Source: Trichostrongylus colubriformis (lineage: Eukaryota > Nematoda > Chromadorea > Rhabditida > Trichostrongylidae). Taken from it: DNA of 64,000 nt. How positions within the stretch are numbered: position 1 is the stretch's first letter; every line of letters begins with the position of its first letter. The notes under the pieces were generated by a model. It was not told where the DNA came from. It searched no databases and saw only the letters and a program-made list of their open reading frames with translations. The stretch covers positions 26,324,068-26,388,067 of the forward strand of contig OZ022259.1 in assembly GCA_963978905.1 (NCBI GenBank), in the 5' to 3' direction. Below, one piece after another: positions 62,761 to 64,000 of this stretch. Made by a program: the position numbers and the translations under genes.

Positions 62761-64000
62761 TTAGTTCTGTTTACTATGTCTACTGGTCTTTATGCACACT
62801 ATTTTCTTAATTCCTCGGAAGGAGACTTTGACGACAGTGATGACTGTTTTCATTATAGTATGAAGGATCCACCTCAAAAATCTAGAACCGCACGTGAGCA
62901 AAAAAATATAAGTCAGCCCAAGAGTGATGACTAACCCCGCCATTGCCGCTACTAGGGTTTTGTACCATTGTAAAAACACTGACGCAATGTGTCGTAAATC
63001 AGGCCAGGGGTTGTCTGAGTTGGATATTGACTCTCCTCTCAGCCACTGCTCTACGACTCCATGGGCCGAGGCAGTGAATTTGAGTACGCCACTTATTTCA
63101 AATGAGGTGCTCCCTTGGCCGCAGGAAACGGAACACTGCAGTTTATTCCGTGCCTGAGAGAAACTGAAGCGCAGTATTGAAATAATTCCAGTGATATTGC
63201 AAGGTATGGAAAAGGCTGCAGAATTGCAAACGACTTCGGCCTGGACGTTGTTTCGAGATGATTTGCAGAATACCTGGGCTGAACTACCTTTTGAACAGCT
63301 ATAACACCCTTTTAATTCTTCTGCAGTGACGGTACATATAGCATCTTCCGTTATTACCTCAGCCTTCAATGTGTCTTGGAATGACAATATAATTTCTGAG
63401 GTTACCATGCTGGTAACGGATGCGGTGACTTTCGACTGCGGATGTTGTCGGAACGATATTGATGGCAAAGTCGCAGGCAATAGATTCTTGATGTTACTAA
63501 ACCAAGTAGTTATCGAAATGTCTCTGCATTGGCAGTTCGCTGTTGTTTCCGCAGGCCAGCAAGTGCAATCTTCAAATACTTCGCATGCTAAGATCTCTGC
63601 ATTACTGAAATTCGTGCATCTCAAAGGTGGAACGAAGTTATTTTTCCAGAGGCTTTTTCTATTGGTGATGAACTGAGTATTGAGCAGAGGTATAGGAGGA
63701 GACCCAATATTGGTAAGAGTGATGGTGAAGGCTCTCCACCTTACGGGAATATTGGGTAAAAGCAATTTAGTAGTTAATGAGGGCTTGCCCATCGCGCCAT
63801 CGTAGTGCGTTAATTCTACTTTGGCTGCTTGTGTCCATCTGTTGCAATGGAAAACTTCAAAGACTTCGTTGTTGACGGGCTCTAAGTAGATCCGATAGAA
63901 CAGGCATCCCGAACTTAAGAAAAAACAGTCGCACCCCGGCCCACCACAGGATTCTACGCATACAGTATTGCCTGGGTACTGATTCCCTTGTGCGAGTTCG
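62761..64000 (-). CDS. Envelope-like glycoprotein, phlebovirus G2-type (partial at 5' end)
   Basis: Open from the window edge (frame uninterrupted from 63999) to TAA at 62761, so 412 residues of the C-terminal part are visible. The Met at 63790-63792 is internal. The ectodomain is rich in cysteine (for example ACEVFEDCTCW, CYSCSKGSSAQVFC, CSVSCGQGS), as in the class II fusion glycoprotein family related to phlebovirus G2. A hydrophobic membrane span (VAAMAGLVITLGLTYIFLL) lies ~65 residues from the C-terminus and is followed by a basic cytoplasmic tail. The role would be membrane fusion of an enveloped retroelement particle (family knowledge). No break is seen in this part. Confidence 0.72.
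   Translation of the reverse strand, partial: ELAQGNQYPGNTVCVESCGGPGCDCFFLSSGCLFYRIYLEPVNNEVFEVFHCNRWTQAAKVELTHYDGAMGKPSLTTKLLLPNIPVRWRAFTITLTNIGSPPIPLLNTQFITNRKSLWKNNFVPPLRCTNFSNAEILACEVFEDCTCWPAETTANCQCRDISITTWFSNIKNLLPATLPSISFRQHPQSKVTASVTSMVTSEIILSFQDTLKAEVITEDAICTVTAEELKGCYSCSKGSSAQVFCKSSRNNVQAEVVCNSAAFSIPCNITGIISILRFSFSQARNKLQCSVSCGQGSTSFEISGVLKFTASAHGVVEQWLRGESISNSDNPWPDLRHIASVFLQWYKTLVAAMAGLVITLGLTYIFLLTCGSRFLRWILHTIMKTVITVVKVSFRGIKKIVCIKTSRHSKQN

Larger units (their letters stand above)
60771..64000 (-). mobile_element. BEL/Pao-like LTR retroelement (partial, runs off the window)
   Basis: Minus-strand element: LTR at the left edge, a zinc-knuckle Gag-like ORF, then upstream an envelope ORF with a phlebovirus-G2-like ectodomain. 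Envelope genes of this type are known from nematode BEL/Pao elements (established knowledge). No pol is in the window; it would lie beyond 64000 if gene order is gag-pol-env. The left junction is exactly where tRNA array sequence stops. Confidence 0.7.

Overview
The window looks like the genome of a nematode, probably a hookworm-like strongylid (inference). The grounds are introns with T-rich/TTTCAG acceptors, TGATAAG plus TATA promoter architecture, a BEL/Pao-type retroelement with a phlebovirus-like envelope gene, and abundant short inverted-repeat elements. Single-copy coding content is low; most of the 64 kb is repeats.

1-9.1 kb is a cluster of about six copies of one non-autonomous repeat ('family A'; ends TCCTACTATATA, a TG/TC-rich stretch, then a ~146-bp minisatellite full of TGATAAG-like motifs). 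Copies are nested and inverted; two form a ~3.1-kb near-palindrome. A seventh copy lies at 17.5-18.9 kb. 9.96-14.65 kb is a Ty3/gypsy LTR retrotransposon on the minus strand with paired 182-bp LTRs, a 5-bp CCACG target duplication, PBS and polypurine tract. It is broken by a 59-bp tandem duplication in gag and a frameshift inside reverse transcriptase.

15.45-16.22 kb (minus) is a five-exon gene reconstructed here for a 140-residue secreted helical protein, with TATA box, GATA site and poly(A) signal. 19.25-28.69 kb (plus) carries spaced exons of a sedoheptulokinase-like FGGY kinase (SHPK). Its introns hold MITE-like hairpins and a dead mariner. The C-terminal kinase exons are not found in the window.

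28.8-60.77 kb is the outstanding feature: a tandem array of 125 tRNA-Arg(ACG) genes, all on the minus strand, in units of mostly 258/252/243 bp. These form 768-bp trimers and 5,109-bp higher-order repeats. The array begins about 100 bp after the last recognisable SHPK exon, so it either lies in an SHPK intron or truncated the gene. Copies fall into sub-classes: canonical, terminator-less, U37 anticodon loop, A3:G70 mismatch and G66 mismatch. About 58 have an essentially canonical body.

60.77-64 kb (minus) is a BEL/Pao-like retroelement inserted at the array's right edge: a 316-bp LTR with TATA and AATAAA, a zinc-knuckle Gag-like ORF, and upstream of it an envelope ORF that runs off the window. 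The order env then gag-like ORF then LTR is unusual.
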